Assembly (NCBI GenBank): GCA_002438545.1
Contig: DJPK01000044.1
Coordinates: 1-18,332, forward strand
Direction: 5' to 3'
Length of the DNA: 18,332 nucleotides
Source of the DNA: Caryophanales bacterium UBA6414
Lineage (GTDB): Bacteria > Bacillota_I > Bacilli_A > RF39 > UBA660
The notes beneath the pieces were generated by a model, which saw only the letters and a program-made list of their open reading frames with translations, made no database searches and was not told where the DNA came from. Below, piece after piece: positions 1-8,030 of this stretch. The translations under genes were made by a program, and so were the position numbers. Every line of letters starts with the position of its first letter. The first letter of the stretch is position 1.

Positions 1-23
1 ATTCTCTTTAATTATTAATAATG

Positions 24-1697
24 TCAACATTCATTATATGATTCTACGCCACATGCTGGTACTCTACATGTTTTAGTGCCACAGGCACTATTCCCACAAC
101 TATTATATGACTCTACTCCACATTGCCATGTTCGACATGATTTAGCACCACATTTTCCCGTTGGACAGCTTTTATAACCAGTGTCAATAATACCACAAGG
201 ATATCCAGGATATGGGTTATCTTTTTGATAATAAGTATGACATTAACCGCCTGAAAGATTACAACACCTCCATACATAATGTGCCACACCACAAGCACTA
301 TTAGCACAAGTTTTATAACCACACGATGCATTTTCACAAGATTTATATAACTTAACACCACAAACACTATTTGCACTATAGTATTTAACATAAAATGTTC
401 CACTTAATGTTTGTGAATTACCAGCTAAATCAGTACATGATATTGTAATATCTTTCCCATTTGTTGGTGAAGGAATTGTATATGGGCCTAAACTAGATTG
501 TGCAACTCCACTCATAGCATCACTGCAGATTCCATTAACTATAATACCTCCATTATTGTTCCTGTACTCACCTGGTTCATTAGAGCCCCATGTTAATACT
601 GGCGGAGTTCTATCAATATAAACATTAACTTCTATCCTACTACTATTTCCTGCTCCATCTGTCGCTACAATAGTAGCCTTTCTATTACCATCTCCGGATA
701 ACGTCTTTGAACAAGAATTATTACAATTAGCTCCACTGTTACTAGGACTACTACCATTAATACTACCTTCATTATTATATGTCCATTTAATTGCACTATC
801 TTCATTAGTATTAATATCAAACCAATATCCATAATTCTTCCATTCACTAACTACATAATCACTACTAGTATTCGTAATAAGTTCTCATTTAGTACTAGGA
901 GTATTTCCATTATAACTACCAATCTTATTAACACTTAAACTAATACTAGGAGATGTATTATCAATAAAATCAATATTCTTAGTAGCCTCTGCTACATTCT
1001 CCCCATTAGAATTTACAAAAGCTGATATTACACCATTAGATTTAACACTTAATTTAACAACATCACTACTTGCTAAATACCAGTGTCCTGACTCTAGATT
1101 ATTAACTGGATTATTGCTACAATTACCAATACCATCACAAGTATATACTATATCATTAGTAGTAACTGTATTTTCATAAAAACCAGATAAATAAAAGTAT
1201 CTATAATAATCATTATTTAATACATTATATAATATCTTAGCATTTGTTGTTTTTACTTTATTACCTTTATTATCGGTAGATATTGCTACACTAGATTGAT
1301 AACCACAATCAACATCCGGTAAAATACTATCTTCAAAAGAAAAACTAGTCTCTTTTATAACTTTACTATCTTTATCTCTAATTACTTTCAACATAGTATC
1401 TTTAGAAAACTTGTCATTTTCATTAATATCTTTCTCATCAAAATAACCTATCTCTATCATATTGCCTAATGATATACAACTATATTCATAACTATCTTTA
1501 ACATTCCAATAACTAGATACCTCATCTATATATACTTTAGCAATATTTTTAATTTTAGTATAATTAATTAAATCTGTATTATTTTTAGCATTCTTTATAT
1601 TTTTAACTACTAAATATATCGCAATACTAAAAATAATTCCAAGTATAACTACTATACTTAATAACTCTACTAAAGTAAAACCATTTTTCTTTCTCGT
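24..1697 (-). pseudogene. Type IV pilin-like Ig-domain surface protein with Cys repeats, interrupted by two in-frame stops and lacking a normal start
   Basis: Reading the minus strand from 1697 gives one continuous frame of 557 codons before a terminal TGA (24-26). The N-terminus (RKKNGFTLVELLS followed by a hydrophobic helix) is a classic class III signal and pilin helix. Next come a region with DCGYQ and CDGIGNC, then two Ig-like segments recognisable by IDNTSPSISL, IDRTPPVLTW, TDGAGN and TDLAGN, and a C-terminal cysteine-repeat tail. Three lesions are visible. The codon at the expected start is ACG, after a near-SD AAAGTAGG with 5 nt spacing. Codon 271 is TGA (885-887), and codon 485 is TAA (243-245). 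The frame is identical on both sides of each stop and the protein-like sequence continues, so no indel is involved. It is either a young pseudogene, a sequencing or strain variant, or a gene read by an unusual ACG start and readthrough. No pilus assembly genes lie in the window. Confidence 0.8.
27..362 (-). repeat. Cysteine-rich tandem repeat (23-residue period) at the C-terminus of the pilin-like gene
   Basis: Eighteen cysteines fall in about 112 codons. The best-ordered part follows C-x7-C-x4-C-x4-C-x4, for example CGVESYNSC, GNSAC, GTKTC, RVPA, then CGVESYNEC. Long loops (CGVKLYKSC, CGVESYNSC) alternate with short ones (CGYKTC, CGAKSC, CGTKTC). The spacing is disturbed around the in-frame TAA at 243-245. 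At DNA level the copies are diverged, for example GGAGTAGAGTCATATAAT versus GGCGTAGAATCATATAAT. A disulfide-braced or metal-binding extracellular module is inferred. Confidence 0.8.
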
Positions 1698-1722
1698 ACT
1701 AACCTACTTTCTATCTAATATA

Positions 1723-1751
1723 ATTATAAAAGAAAAAGTAAGTATTATCAA
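1723..1751 (-). promoter_or_regulatory. Sigma-70/SigA-type promoter of the pilin-like gene
   Basis: On the minus strand, TTGATA (1751-1746), a 17-nt spacer and TATAAT (1728-1723) form a near-consensus promoter. The predicted transcript start lies roughly 19 nt before the ACG codon at 1697. The good promoter contrasts with the damaged reading frame. Confidence 0.75.
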
Positions 1752-1757
1752 GAATAA

Positions 1758-2573
1758 CTAATCACTAAATCTTCTTCCAATAAATATTCCCATAGTCATA
1801 AATAATAAACCTAATATTAATTCTATATATGTATAATTACTTTTAAATACACTAATCACTAATAATACCATACTACCAATACTAACACCTAAAATAAAAC
1901 CCATCATCTCACTATGATACTTCTTTAATAAATAACTAATTAGAATAGATAATAATATAAACCCTAGTACCATTCCTAAACCAAATGGTATAAGTATTTT
2001 AATATTAGTAATTATTAAATTAATATCTGTAATATTACTAATAGATGATATTATTATTTCATATACTCCAATATTCATAAGTAAAGCTGTTCCTGATATT
2101 CCCGGTACAATAGTGGCAAATGCATCAATAATGCCTGAACCAAAAAATACTAAATAATCCATAATATTACCTTTTATAACATATTTATTACTATGTGAAA
2201 AACTAGAAAGTATAATAATTATTAAAAATGATATAAGTAAAATAATTAGATTTTTCTTATTACTAGTATAATTACTCTTAAATATTAATAATCCCCCTAG
2301 TATTAGTCCTATAAAAAACAACATTGTAATAACATAATAATTAGTAATAAAATAAAGAATAATCTTACTAAATATAATAATACTAACTACTATACCAAAA
2401 GAAAAAGTAAATAAAAACTTGGTATTCTCCACAACATCATCAAAAAAATTAGTAATTGCTAATATTGTTCTATCATAAACATTTAAACTAATAGCTAATA
2501 ATGATCCTGATACTCCCGGAATTATCTTCCCAAGACCAACAATTAATCCCTTAATAAATAATTTTAATTTCAT
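1758..2573 (-). CDS. popT: DUF368 family membrane protein, undecaprenyl-phosphate transporter (PopT-like)
   Basis: This 271-residue polytopic membrane protein has the two internally repeated motifs of DUF368: GKIIPGVSGSLLAI at about 15-28 and ATIVPGISGTALLM at about 153-166. Each starts a half of the protein, which suggests an inverted-repeat fold. DUF368 (PopT) and DedA (UptA) proteins are known to return undecaprenyl phosphate across the cytoplasmic membrane so the lipid carrier can be reused for peptidoglycan and other envelope polymers. The role here is transferred from the family. Length is close to the family norm and about eight membrane segments can be seen. The ATG at 2573 has no clear SD. 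The pilin-like gene follows 54 nt downstream but has its own promoter. The divergent recU-PBP pair lies on the other side, giving an envelope-related context. Confidence 0.85.
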   Translation of the reverse strand: MKLKLFIKGLIVGLGKIIPGVSGSLLAISLNVYDRTILAITNFFDDVVENTKFLFTFSFGIVVSIIIFSKIILYFITNYYVITMLFFIGLILGGLLIFKSNYTSNKKNLIILLISFLIIIILSSFSHSNKYVIKGNIMDYLVFFGSGIIDAFATIVPGISGTALLMNIGVYEIIISSISNITDINLIITNIKILIPFGLGMVLGFILLSILISYLLKKYHSEMMGFILGVSIGSMVLLVISVFKSNYTYIELILGLLFMTMGIFIGRRFSD

Positions 2574-2684
2574 AATAAATAGTATGCAAAATATAGTATT
2601 TAATTCATTTTACACATAATAATTAACTTTATGTAAAGCATTGTTAACTATTAAAATTATATAGAAAAAATAGTTATCTTATAG

Positions 2685-2704
2685 TATAATTACTTATAGG
2701 TGAT
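2685..2704 (+). promoter_or_regulatory. -10 box and ribosome binding site of recU
   Basis: A perfect TATAAT lies at 2685-2690 with no convincing -35 at 16-18 nt. AGGTGAT at 2698-2704 is a good SD for the GTG at 2709. It includes the first two bases of the GTG at 2700-2702, which argues against starting at 2700. The predicted leader is only about 10-12 nt. Confidence 0.4.
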
Positions 2705-2708
2705 TGTT

Positions 2709-3257
2709 GTGCATTATTTAAAATACAATAAAACATCAACTTATTCTAATCGTGGTATGTCATTAGAAAGTGATATAAATATATCAAATGAATATTACAA
2801 AGATAAAGAAATAGCATTAATATATAAAAAACCAACACCAATTAAACCTATCAAAGTAATTTATAACACTGGAAAAATTACTGAAGCTTACTTTGAAACC
2901 CAGTCTACTCTAGACTATAATGGTGTCTATAAAGGTAAATATATTGAATTTGATGCTAAAGAAACTACTAGTAAAACTAGTTTCCCCATAAGTAATATTC
3001 ATCCCCATCAATTAGAACATATTAAAAATGTTATAAAACACCAAGGTATTGCTTTCTTAATAGTACGATTTACTACTTTAAACGAAGATTACCTAATCAT
3101 GGGAAATACTTTACTAAACTATATTAATAATAATGAAAGAAAATCTATTCCCTATGATTTTTTTAAAAATAATACATATAAATTGCAAATTAAATATACA
3201 CCTAGAATAGATTATATTAAAGTAATAGAAAGTTTGGTGAAAAATGAAAAAGCTTAA
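2709..3257 (+). CDS. recU: Holliday junction resolvase RecU
   Basis: RecU cleaves four-way DNA junctions during recombinational repair and chromosome segregation in Firmicutes. This 182-residue protein matches the family along its length: SNRGMSLESDI near the N-terminus, YKKPTP, then the nuclease core STLDYNGVYKGKY followed by FDAKET, and SFPISNIHPHQLEH. Relative to B. subtilis RecU, the metal-binding Asp (DYNG) and the Lys (AK) are present. The intervening acidic position, Glu in FEAK, is Asp here (FDAK), a conservative change. The GTG at 2709 is chosen because AGGTGAT sits 4 nt upstream; an in-frame GTG at 2700 overlaps that SD. The gene overlaps the PBP start by 14 nt, the classic recU-ponA arrangement, so translational coupling is likely. 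Confidence 0.95.
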   Translation: MHYLKYNKTSTYSNRGMSLESDINISNEYYKDKEIALIYKKPTPIKPIKVIYNTGKITEAYFETQSTLDYNGVYKGKYIEFDAKETTSKTSFPISNIHPHQLEHIKNVIKHQGIAFLIVRFTTLNEDYLIMGNTLLNYINNNERKSIPYDFFKNNTYKLQIKYTPRIDYIKVIESLVKNEKA

Positions 3258-6200
3258 TCTACGTAATTTAAAATTGAATGATATTGACTTCTTTGATATA
3301 TTTATATTTACTATATCAATAATAATTATATCATTATCTATCTATATATATAAATGGTATGGATTATTATTAATACCTGTAATAACACTATTTATATATA
3401 TTTATTATAATAGTAGTGATATAGTAAAATGGTTTGAAAAGAAAGATAAATTTGAAACAATAAAAAAAATAAATTTCTTAAAAAAAGGAGATGACCTAAT
3501 AATGGCCAAGAAAAAGAAACCAAATAATAAAACTAGCAATGAAAACAATAATAAAAAAGATAAAAACAAAGAAAACAATAAAAATAATAAAAAAGAAAAG
3601 AAAGTTAAAGAAAAAAAAGTAAAACGAAAGTTATGGAAAAGAATAGTTACCTTTATTCTTGTAATGGGAATTATCGTTGTTATAGCTGTTGCTGGACTAT
3701 TTGCATACATTGCTCTAACTACTGATAAATTCGATCCTAATGCTTTAAAGAACCAAGATCAAACAATAGTCTATGATGTAAATGGTGAAATAATCGCTAA
3801 ACTAGGTACTGAAAAAAGAGAATCAGTATCCTATGACCAATTACCACAAGTATTAATTGATGCTATTGTTGCTACTGAGGATTCAAGATTCTTCCAACAT
3901 AATGGAGTTGACTTACCAAGATTTATTAAAGCAACAGTATATCAATTATTAGGACAAAGTGGTGCCGGTGGTGCCTCTACCCTAACAATGCAAATATCAA
4001 AGAATCACCTAACATCAACTAAAAAATCAATTATGAGAAAATTAGAAGATGTTTATATATCAGTATTTCAAATAGAAAAGAAATATACTAAAGAAGAAAT
4101 ATTAGAATTTTATGTTAATGATAGTTACTTAGGAGGTTCAGCTTGGGGTGTTCAAGAAGCTAGTAGAAACTATTTTGGTAAAGATGTTAGTGAAATTAGC
4201 CTTCCTGAAGCTGCTTTACTAGCCGGTCTCTTCCAAGCACCTGATGGCCACGACCCATATAAAAATCCTGATTCCGCCAAAAAAAGAGTAAACACTGTTC
4301 TAAATCTTATGTATCGTCATGGATACATTACTAAAGAAGAAAGAGATATAGCCAAACAAGTTGATATTGAAACCTTATTAGTAGGAACATCTTCAAACGG
4401 AACAGAATATCAAGGCTATATCGATACTGTCGTTAAGGAAATAATAAACAAAACTAAAACTAAAGAAAATCCAAATGGTGATAATCCTTACACCGTACCA
4501 ATGAAAATATATACTACTATGGAAAAAAGTATCCAAGATGGTATTAATAAAGCCATGACTGGTGAAACATATACATGGCATGATGACTATGCTCAATCAG
4601 GAATTGCTGTTATAAATGTTGAAACCGGTGCTATCGCTGCTGTTGGAGCCGGCCGTAATAAAAATGGTATTTTAACTCACAACTTTGCGACTCAAGAAAC
4701 AAGGCAACCCGGATCAACTGCTAAACCCCTATTTGCTTATGGACCTGCTATTGAATTTAACAATGCCTCAACTTATACATTGTATATGGATGAACCATGG
4801 CAATACTCTAACGGCGTAGCAGTCGGCAACTGGGATAATGGCTATCAAGGCTTAATCACTATGCGCCAAGCCCTAGCAGTATCTCGTAATATACCTGCCC
4901 TAAAGGCTTTCCAAAACACTAGCAAAAAAAATATTTTAAGCTTTGTTACAAGCCTTGGAATAACTCCAGAAATTGAAGGAGGAAGTATTCACGAAGCTCA
5001 TGCTATTGGTGGATTTAATCCTGGTGCTACTCCATTACAAATGGCTAGTGCCTATGCTGCTTTTGCTTCAATGGGTTATTATACTGAACCTTATTCAGTA
5101 ACTAAAATAGAATACAGAAATACCGGTGAAGTTGTTGAATACAAAGCCAATAAAGAAAAAGTAATGAAAGACTCAACTGCCTACCTTATAAATAATATGC
5201 TAGAATATGCTACTAATAATGGCTTTAGCGGTGGCGGAAGAGTATATGGTTCACACGTTGCTACAAAAACAGGTACTACAAACTATGATGAAGCAACAAG
5301 AAAAAGATATAGTCTACCTGACTATGCTACTAATGACTTATGGACAATATCTTATACATCTAAATACTCTGTAGCTCTATGGTATGGATATGCTAAAATA
5401 ATGTCTGATTACTACAATACTAACAATACACCTAAAGATACATTAATGGCTAATATAATGCAATACATACCAAAAGACACTGTCGGATGGACAATGCCAA
5501 GCTCAGTTGTAGCCAGTCGTGTTGAAAAAGAAACATGGCCTGCTCAATTACCAAGTGAATATACTCCTGAAGATATGATATTGACTGAATACTTTGTTAA
5601 AGGTACTGAACCAGCAAGTGATGATATATCACCACGTTATGCTGCTCTACCAAATATTACTAATGTAAAAGAAACAACAAAAACAAACAGAGAAATCACT
5701 ATCACATGGTCTTTTAAAGAACCCGAAGTTAATACTATAACATACTTAAAAAATTACTTCTCTAACTCAGTCTATGGTAAACAAGGAGAAAAATCACTCA
5801 ATGCAAGACTTGCTTATAATAAAAGTACTCTTGGTAATATTGGATTTACAATATATGGTGAAGATAGCAAAGGAGCCTTAACTAAACTAGACTTTACTAA
5901 AAATAATTATTATACATATACACCAAAGAATAACTACACTGCCCTAGTAATTAAAACAGAATATGAAAAATTCAAAGCTAATGCTAGCGATGGTTATCGC
6001 ATAAAATTATCAACGAATAATAATGATGACAAAGAAATAACTATTGAACTTGTCGGTAATAAACAAATGGTAGTTAAAGAAAAAAGTTATAAAGAAAATG
6101 GTATTACTGTAAAATATAATAACAGAGATATAACTAGTAATGCTACTATAACATATACCATTAATGGTACATCATACTCTAGTATTAAAGACCTAGAAAA

Positions 6201-6312
6201 TGCTATTAATGCCCTACCAGCAGGTGACTATAAAATAACATATACTATTACATATAATGGTCAAACACCAAAGACTGCTGAAAGGATACTAACTATAACG
6301 AAGAAGAACTAA
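3244..6312 (+). CDS. Class A penicillin-binding protein (GT51 transglycosylase plus transpeptidase) with an N-terminal membrane extension
   Basis: This bifunctional enzyme polymerises lipid II and cross-links peptidoglycan on the outer face of the membrane. From the ATG at 3244 it has 1022 residues. Two membrane segments (about 17-36 and 39-55) are followed by a Lys/Asn-rich cytoplasmic stretch (88-133) and a third membrane segment (about 134-157). The GT51 domain has catalytic Glu212 in ATEDSRFFQH, GASTLTMQISKN and ILEFYVNDSYLGG. The transpeptidase domain has S491-T-A-K, S547-R-N and K675-T-G, so all catalytic motifs are intact. The C-terminal 240 or so residues look like FN3/Ig-like beta modules (ITITWSF, PAGDYKITYTITYNG). 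The family usually begins just before the third membrane segment. An internal ATG at 3502 with AAAAAAGGAG upstream would give that normal 936-residue form. Three membrane crossings still place the catalytic domains outside. The product is a PBP1A/PonA type. Confidence 0.95.
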   Translation: MKKLNLRNLKLNDIDFFDIFIFTISIIIISLSIYIYKWYGLLLIPVITLFIYIYYNSSDIVKWFEKKDKFETIKKINFLKKGDDLIMAKKKKPNNKTSNENNNKKDKNKENNKNNKKEKKVKEKKVKRKLWKRIVTFILVMGIIVVIAVAGLFAYIALTTDKFDPNALKNQDQTIVYDVNGEIIAKLGTEKRESVSYDQLPQVLIDAIVATEDSRFFQHNGVDLPRFIKATVYQLLGQSGAGGASTLTMQISKNHLTSTKKSIMRKLEDVYISVFQIEKKYTKEEILEFYVNDSYLGGSAWGVQEASRNYFGKDVSEISLPEAALLAGLFQAPDGHDPYKNPDSAKKRVNTVLNLMYRHGYITKEERDIAKQVDIETLLVGTSSNGTEYQGYIDTVVKEIINKTKTKENPNGDNPYTVPMKIYTTMEKSIQDGINKAMTGETYTWHDDYAQSGIAVINVETGAIAAVGAGRNKNGILTHNFATQETRQPGSTAKPLFAYGPAIEFNNASTYTLYMDEPWQYSNGVAVGNWDNGYQGLITMRQALAVSRNIPALKAFQNTSKKNILSFVTSLGITPEIEGGSIHEAHAIGGFNPGATPLQMASAYAAFASMGYYTEPYSVTKIEYRNTGEVVEYKANKEKVMKDSTAYLINNMLEYATNNGFSGGGRVYGSHVATKTGTTNYDEATRKRYSLPDYATNDLWTISYTSKYSVALWYGYAKIMSDYYNTNNTPKDTLMANIMQYIPKDTVGWTMPSSVVASRVEKETWPAQLPSEYTPEDMILTEYFVKGTEPASDDISPRYAALPNITNVKETTKTNREITITWSFKEPEVNTITYLKNYFSNSVYGKQGEKSLNARLAYNKSTLGNIGFTIYGEDSKGALTKLDFTKNNYYTYTPKNNYTALVIKTEYEKFKANASDGYRIKLSTNNNDDKEITIELVGNKQMVVKEKSYKENGITVKYNNRDITSNATITYTINGTSYSSIKDLENAINALPAGDYKITYTITYNGQTPKTAERILTITKKN
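3486..3504 (+). promoter_or_regulatory. Internal ribosome binding site and in-frame start in the PBP gene
   Basis: AGGAG (3486-3490, within AAAAAAGGAG) precedes ATG 3502-3504 by 11 nt. The ATG is codon 87 of the long frame and opens MAKKKKPNN, the usual Lys-rich head of a PBP1. The long form's own SD is weaker (GGTGA at 3236-3240, only 3 nt from the ATG). Two products from one frame are therefore plausible. Confidence 0.6.
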
Positions 6313-6328
6313 AATCTAGTTCTTTTTT
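6304..6328. terminator. Terminator between convergent PBP and SOD genes, containing both stop codons
   Basis: AAGAACTA (6304-6311), loop AAATC, TAGTTCTT (6317-6324) form an 8-bp stem followed by more T residues on the plus strand. The PBP stop TAA (6310-6312) and the SOD stop TAG (6309-6311, minus strand) overlap each other at the edge of the stem. The T tract favours plus-strand termination; activity on the minus strand is less certain. Confidence 0.75.
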
Positions 6329-6923
6329 CATTATCATACCAAGCCCCTATCTTATTAAAATCAACTATCTTAAAGAAATTATCTATATATAATCTCCTAT
6401 TATCTTTATAATGTAAATAATAAGCATGCTCCCATAAATCAAGCCCCATAATAGGAACAAAACCATAATAGTATGGCGTATCTTGATTAGAAGTATTAAT
6501 AATTAATAACCTATTATTCTTATCTTTAACCAAGAAAGTATAACCACTACCCTTTAAACTATTTGCACTCTTCTTAAACTCTTTCTTAAAATTATCATAA
6601 CTACCAAAATAAGTATTAATATCCTCTTTTAACTTCCCACTAGGATATATATTTCCCTTACCACTTATACTATTAAAATATATCTCATGATTAACTACTC
6701 CCCCTAAATTATATAAAATATCCCCTCTCTTATCCATTGGATAACTATCTATCATATTAGCTAATTCTCGCTTAGTATATTTATAATCACTTCCCTCTAA
6801 CAAGTAATTTAATTCATTTAAATACCCTAAATAATATCTATTATAGTGAATATACATCGTCTCGCCACCAATAACCGGTTCCATAGAATTATAATCATAA
6901 TCAAGCATTAATCTGTTATACAT
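6309..6923 (-). CDS. sodA: Superoxide dismutase, Fe/Mn family (divergent)
   Basis: The enzyme dismutates superoxide to oxygen and peroxide in the cytoplasm. It has 204 residues, typical for the family. All four metal ligands can be placed: His26 (ETMYIHYN), His79 (VVNHEIYF), Asp162 and His166 (LDLWEHAYYL). Tyr34 (YLGYLNELN) and Gln147 (TSNQDTP) match the active-site Tyr and the Mn-type outer-sphere Gln, so Mn or cambialistic use is likely. Odd points: the usual HHxxHH stretch is HYNRYY, and the Trp of NHxxFW is Phe. The ATG at 6923 is preceded by AGAGG and overlaps the end of the glycosyltransferase gene by 16 nt, so the two are translated from one message. No catalase or peroxidase is visible nearby. 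Confidence 0.9.
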   Translation of the reverse strand: MYNRLMLDYDYNSMEPVIGGETMYIHYNRYYLGYLNELNYLLEGSDYKYTKRELANMIDSYPMDKRGDILYNLGGVVNHEIYFNSISGKGNIYPSGKLKEDINTYFGSYDNFKKEFKKSANSLKGSGYTFLVKDKNNRLLIINTSNQDTPYYYGFVPIMGLDLWEHAYYLHYKDNRRLYIDNFFKIVDFNKIGAWYDNEKRTRF

Positions 6924-8002
6924 ATCATATCCTCTATTAATTTCTTATTATTCTTAATTCTCTCATTATCCTTATCCATATTATAAGCCATAACCACATA
7001 ATATAAACTATCTTTATATTCTTTTAAATTATACTTACATATACTAAGTGCATCATAAACTGTATTATCATTACAAAAAGATTCATTAATATAACTCTTT
7101 CTATTACCCTTAATCTTTAAAGACTCCTCTAAATAAATACAAGCATCACTATAATTACCTAAATTATATTCTAATAAGCCAAGTTCTACATACCCATCTT
7201 TTAAATAAGGTGCCTCACTAATTGCCTTCTCATACCATATCCTAGCCAGTTCTATATTACCAAGATTATAATAACTCCTAGCAATAAATCTCATCGAAGC
7301 ACATCTCTCATCTTTCCAAGTTGCACTCTTTAAAGAAAGATGTTTTTTTAATGTTTCAATACACTTATCCCACATCTGATAAAACATATACTCTCTACCT
7401 AAATAGTGCATATTACGATCATCTAATGGATCTTCTTTAACAGATAGTTCTAATAAAGGTAAATAACTACTCCTACTCTTACTACTATCCGGATAATGAT
7501 CAACACGAATACTACCTAATAAAATATATTTCTCTTTCTTATCACCAATATAAGTTAATATCTCATGAACAGGGTGAGTCCATTTATAATTATACCTACT
7601 ATGAATCTTATCTATATAAAAATTAACTAAAGGCTTATTATCTTTATCATGACTCCATACATAATCATACCTACATCTAGTAATACTATCATCCCAATTA
7701 CTTTCTAGAATATTTCTCCATCCCGGACTCACTACCTCATCCAAATCTATACATAAACATATATCTATATCATCTGATACATAATCAAGAGACTTATTTC
7801 TAGCTACATCAAAACGCCATGGATTAATAACCTCACTATATACCTTAACTCCTCTATTTTTTAATTTAAGAATAGTATTATCTGTACTACCTGTATCTAA
7901 AACAATAACCTCATCAGCATCCATAACACTATCACACCATCTATCAACAAACTGTTCCTCATTCTTACTAATAGCATATACTGCTACTTTATATTTACTC
8001 AT
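6908..8002 (-). CDS. Family 2 glycosyltransferase with C-terminal TPR repeats
   Basis: A soluble 364-residue protein. The N-terminal GT-A domain shows ISKNEEQFVDRW, VIVLDTGSTDNT (about 33-43) and the metal/nucleotide-sugar motif DLDE at 86-89. HPVHEILTY occurs further on, typical of GT2 enzymes that carry TPRs. From about residue 190 to 360 there are tandem TPR-like helices (for example FIARSYYNLGNIELARIWYE and GLLEYNLGNYSDACIYLEE). The family transfers a sugar from a nucleotide donor; the acceptor is unknown, and the TPR part may recognise a protein or peptide. The start is secure: TAGGAGGTATTA lies directly before the ATG at 8002. It sits 28 nt after the small membrane protein gene and overlaps the SOD gene, so a three-gene operon is inferred. 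Confidence 0.88.
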   Translation of the reverse strand: MSKYKVAVYAISKNEEQFVDRWCDSVMDADEVIVLDTGSTDNTILKLKNRGVKVYSEVINPWRFDVARNKSLDYVSDDIDICLCIDLDEVVSPGWRNILESNWDDSITRCRYDYVWSHDKDNKPLVNFYIDKIHSRYNYKWTHPVHEILTYIGDKKEKYILLGSIRVDHYPDSSKSRSSYLPLLELSVKEDPLDDRNMHYLGREYMFYQMWDKCIETLKKHLSLKSATWKDERCASMRFIARSYYNLGNIELARIWYEKAISEAPYLKDGYVELGLLEYNLGNYSDACIYLEESLKIKGNRKSYINESFCNDNTVYDALSICKYNLKEYKDSLYYVVMAYNMDKDNERIKNNKKLIEDMICITD

Positions 8003-8030
8003 TAATACCTCCTAATAAATAATATGATAA

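Noticed and set aside
27..362. CRISPR-like or intergenic repeat array
   Set aside because: The repeats keep the reading frame, diverge at third codon positions and encode a regular Cys pattern, so they are protein repeats rather than CRISPR.
885..887. TGA read as tryptophan (Mycoplasma-type code)
   Set aside because: TGA could be Trp at this site, but the same frame also has a TAA at 243-245. All long genes use TGG for Trp without internal TGA, and TGA is the natural stop of rluB (12926-12924) and of the second TasA-like gene (14261-14259).
2574..2699. Riboswitch or T-box in the gap between popT and recU
   Set aside because: The 126 nt are AT-rich with no conserved T-box or known aptamer core and no terminator/anti-terminator pair; only a recU -10 box is convincing.
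3405..3710. Phe/Leu-rich minus-strand reading frame that looks like a membrane protein
   Set aside because: It is antisense to the Lys/Asn-rich linker of the PBP; AAA/AAG/AAT runs read as TTT/CTT/ATT. The plus-strand gene explains the region fully.
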